From assembly GCA_002316275.1 (NCBI GenBank), contig DCDE01000008.1:1-8543 (forward strand): 8,543 nt of DNA. Reading direction: 5' to 3'. This stretch comes from Caldifarciminota bacterium UBA1063 (GTDB lineage Bacteria; Hydrothermota; Hydrothermia; UBA1063). Shown piece by piece: positions 6,530 to 8,543 of the stretch (position 1 is the stretch's first letter; every line of letters starts with the position of its first letter). Both the position numbers and the translations under genes were made by a program. Below the pieces are notes generated by a model. That model did not search any database. It was not told the origin of the DNA and was given only the letters and a program-made list of their open reading frames with translations.

Positions 6530-7463
6530 TAAAGTATATTTCAGCGTACGCTTTGACTGATTTGTCGCCCTCCTTTTGTAGGCCGTATTTAAGGCCCGTC
6601 TTGTCAGGTAGATGTTTCCTCAAATTTTCCATTATCTCATTAAATGAAGTCATCTTAAGGTCGCCGTTAGTCTTTATATATACGAGGGCACCTTTTACGT
6701 CATTAATGCTAACGCCAGCTAATAATGGGTTAAATAAGACACTATCAATCGCTTTTTGTACATCCCCACTTGTCTCCGCAACACCTTTAGCGAAGTAGCC
6801 AAGCCCACCGCGTGAAATGGTTGCTTTTAGATCATTAAAATCAACATTCACTTCACTAAATTCCTGGACTATACTGATAATAGATTCCACACAATTTTTT
6901 ACAACGAGATCAACGAGGGCATAAGCCTCACTTACACTTGAATCCATACTTGCTACTTCAGAAATCATATTGTTATCAATAACCACAATTGTATTCAGAT
7001 ATTTTTCCATTTCAGAGATCGCCCTCAGGGAAAGTTCCCTCTTCCCCTCGAAATTAAAGGGTAGTGTAAACACACCTACCGTAAGTATATTCCTTTCCAT
7101 GGCAAATTTAGCAACAACAGGTGAAGCGCCCGTTCCTGTGCCATTACCTAAACCTGCTACAATGATGAGCAGATCGGTATCCTGAAGCCTATTATGGATC
7201 TCATATAGAGATTCTTCTGCTGCCTTTCTTCCGATGGCTGGATCTGCACCTGCGCCACCACCGCGGGTAAAACTTTTTCCAATTGGAATGAGGTGGGTAG
7301 CTCTTTGTTTTGATAATGCCTGCGCATCCGTATTTAGGATGATAGTTTCACAAGGTAATCCACTTAGATAAATCTTCTGGACGATATTTCCTCCAGCTCC
7401 TCCAATGCCGACTACTTTGATATTGAAATTTATACTACCTTTACTTTTATAGGCAGTGATCAT
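6414..7463 (-). CDS. ftsZ: Cell division GTPase FtsZ
   Basis: This tubulin homologue polymerises at mid-cell and organises the division ring. It has 349 residues. The GTP-binding domain has GIGGAGGN (19-26), NTDAQAL (44-50), the GGGAGADPAIGRKAAEES loop (68-85) and the tubulin signature as GNGTGTG (106-112). The T7 catalytic loop is intact: NVDFND with Asp208 and Asp211. The tail after about residue 313 is short, roughly 20 residues of linker, then LDLPPGVRK (337-345), a good match to the C-terminal peptide that binds FtsA. Unusual points are Asn107 in the signature, Leu186 where E. coli has Asp187, and a two-residue shortening after FEG (138-140). The gene follows ftsA with a 12-bp gap holding a weak AGGGATGGGG. 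ATG 7463 is the chosen start because it precedes the first beta strand by a normal distance. Confidence 0.96.
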   Translation of the reverse strand: MITAYKSKGSINFNIKVVGIGGAGGNIVQKIYLSGLPCETIILNTDAQALSKQRATHLIPIGKSFTRGGGAGADPAIGRKAAEESLYEIHNRLQDTDLLIIVAGLGNGTGTGASPVVAKFAMERNILTVGVFTLPFNFEGKRELSLRAISEMEKYLNTIVVIDNNMISEVASMDSSVSEAYALVDLVVKNCVESIISIVQEFSEVNVDFNDLKATISRGGLGYFAKGVAETSGDVQKAIDSVLFNPLLAGVSINDVKGALVYIKTNGDLKMTSFNEIMENLRKHLPDKTGLKYGLQKEGDKSVKAYAEIYFIGTTGKKTTSSIIESITSKPKDLINLDLPPGVRKHKKE

Positions 7464-7475
7464 TGTACCCCATCC

Positions 7476-8543
7476 CTATTTACCGAATATTCTCTTGAAT
7501 ATTCCTTTTACACTTTTTACTACATCTAAATTTGATTCATATGGATCACCTAAGGAGATGTTTCTATAAGCGAAGAGGAGAACGCCAAGGGAAGAAGAGA
7601 GGGAATAAAAAGCAGGAATATCGTAGGTGTTAACGAGAGTTTCTACTATGCCTGATGGCCTGTATATTTCAGCCTTTACATTGAATACCTCTTCAGCCAG
7701 TTTTTCAATGTTTTCAATTTGGCTTGATCCTCCTGTAATTCTGACAAAAGTGATTTTATCATTCAAATCTATCTGAATTAGCTCTTCCTTGATTACGTTA
7801 AATATCTCACTCAGCCTTTCGGATACATATTTTACGAGAAGGTCTTTTTTTATTTTATCTGTTTTCGCAGAGCTATAGCCCAGATCTATATATTCTGATA
7901 TGCCCTCGCTATTTGAAACAAGTTGACCATATTTTTTCTTCACTTCTTCGGCTTTGTCCATTGTAATTCCGAAATAGTACTTTAAATCTTTATTTATGTG
8001 AATTCCTCCCACCGGCATGGTCTTCACCGTTTGTAACTTATTTTCAATGATTACACCAAAGTTGGTAAGATCTCTTCCAATATCAATGAACAAAACTCCA
8101 TTTTCTTTTTCTTCGGGTGTAGTTAGTTCAAAGAGTTCGGCTATAGGCTGATATGCGAACCTATCTGCGAAAATTCCAGCTTTTTCAAGTGCTCTTTTGT
8201 AGTTTAAAAGTGCAGATTTTCTTGCCGTAATTAATGCAGAATTTACCTCGAGCCTTACGCCGAGCATGCCCTTTGGATTTCTTATGTCGGTCTTTGAGTC
8301 GACATCAAACTTAATGGGAATAGTTTGGACGATCACACGTCCTTCCTCGAGGTTTACTGTCTTTGAGCTTGCAATTGCTTGTTCAAGGTGTTTTTCCGTT
8401 ATTTCTGCAGGGTTGTCAGGGGTCCCGCAGCCTGCCATTCCCTTGGAAAGTTTGAGTTCTACTTCCGGATCAGAAAAGCCAATGTACACGTATGAGGGTT
8501 CAAATTTCAACTTGCCAGAAGTCTCTGCTAAGCCTTTTCTGAC
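7476..8543 (-). CDS. ftsA: Cell division protein FtsA (5' end outside window)
   Basis: This actin-like protein tethers FtsZ to the membrane. The frame is open to the window edge (355 codons visible, numbered from 8543). A TTG at 8510 is not the true start, because about 60-70 residues of subdomain 1A, including the first phosphate motif, should lie beyond the edge. Visible landmarks are YVYIGFS (18-24), the 1C-region sequence GMLGVRLEV (92-100), the second phosphate motif as DIGRDLTN (154-161), PVGG (177-180), EEVKKKYG (199-206) and the adenosine motif ITGGSSQIENIEKLAEEVF (269-287). The C-terminus KSVKGIFKRIFGK is a short amphipathic helix expected to insert in the membrane. The phosphate-2 motif departs from the common DIGGGTTD, so ATP binding may be altered. 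ftsZ follows immediately, as in most bacteria. Confidence 0.94.
   Translation of the reverse strand, partial: VRKGLAETSGKLKFEPSYVYIGFSDPEVELKLSKGMAGCGTPDNPAEITEKHLEQAIASSKTVNLEEGRVIVQTIPIKFDVDSKTDIRNPKGMLGVRLEVNSALITARKSALLNYKRALEKAGIFADRFAYQPIAELFELTTPEEKENGVLFIDIGRDLTNFGVIIENKLQTVKTMPVGGIHINKDLKYYFGITMDKAEEVKKKYGQLVSNSEGISEYIDLGYSSAKTDKIKKDLLVKYVSERLSEIFNVIKEELIQIDLNDKITFVRITGGSSQIENIEKLAEEVFNVKAEIYRPSGIVETLVNTYDIPAFYSLSSSLGVLLFAYRNISLGDPYESNLDVVKSVKGIFKRIFGK

Noticed and set aside
6388..6798. Open frame of about 136 codons on the + strand opposite the ftsZ/radical SAM junction.
   Set aside because: It lies antisense to two well-supported genes, has no recognisable domain or convincing ribosome binding site, and is best explained as a shadow frame.
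8478..8510. TTG at 8510 as the start of FtsA.
   Set aside because: The frame stays open to the window edge, and a full FtsA needs about 60-70 more N-terminal residues, so the gene is simply cut off by the window.

Overview
The window looks like a piece of a bacterial chromosome of about 40% GC. It is densely packed: the only spacer longer than a few tens of bases is about 70 bp, and genes commonly overlap by 1-4 nt. Arginine is mostly AGA/AGG, isoleucine often ATA, and TyrS is rich in Glu/Lys; this suits a thermophile or an uncultured deep-branching phylum (a WOR-3/Hydrothermae- or Thermotogota-like lineage is a guess only). FtsA and FtsZ confirm a bacterium. No rRNA, tRNA, insertion sequence, CRISPR array or phage gene was seen.

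Left half (1-4920, + strand): a run of co-directional genes. It opens with the last codons of a gene cut by the window edge, then two CUT1-type sugar ABC permeases (MalF-like and MalG-like). A 72-bp spacer with a strong Shine-Dalgarno follows. Then come an EIIA type-2 (PtsN-like) phosphocarrier protein, a short coiled-coil/C4 zinc-ribbon protein, a type-2 tyrosyl-tRNA synthetase and a GT4 glycosyltransferase. Four of the five clear junctions in this run are overlapping (TAATG or ATGA), so translational coupling is likely. The ABC ATPase and the substrate-binding protein are not in the window.

Right half (4922-8543, - strand): the cell-division pair ftsA (5' end off the window) and ftsZ, followed by a B12-binding-type radical SAM protein resembling the TIGR03960 family. 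The radical SAM frame runs back into the end of ftsZ, and its best standard start (TTG) gives a 116-bp overlap across the FtsZ C-terminal peptide. The two directons meet tail to tail with one base between stop codons.

Overall this is mainly housekeeping content. I do not see a convincing undescribed system. The points most worth checking are the ftsZ/radical SAM overlap and its start codon, the unusual nucleotide-site residues in FtsZ and FtsA, the half-length zinc-ribbon protein, and the orphan EIIA domain placed between sugar permeases and tyrS.
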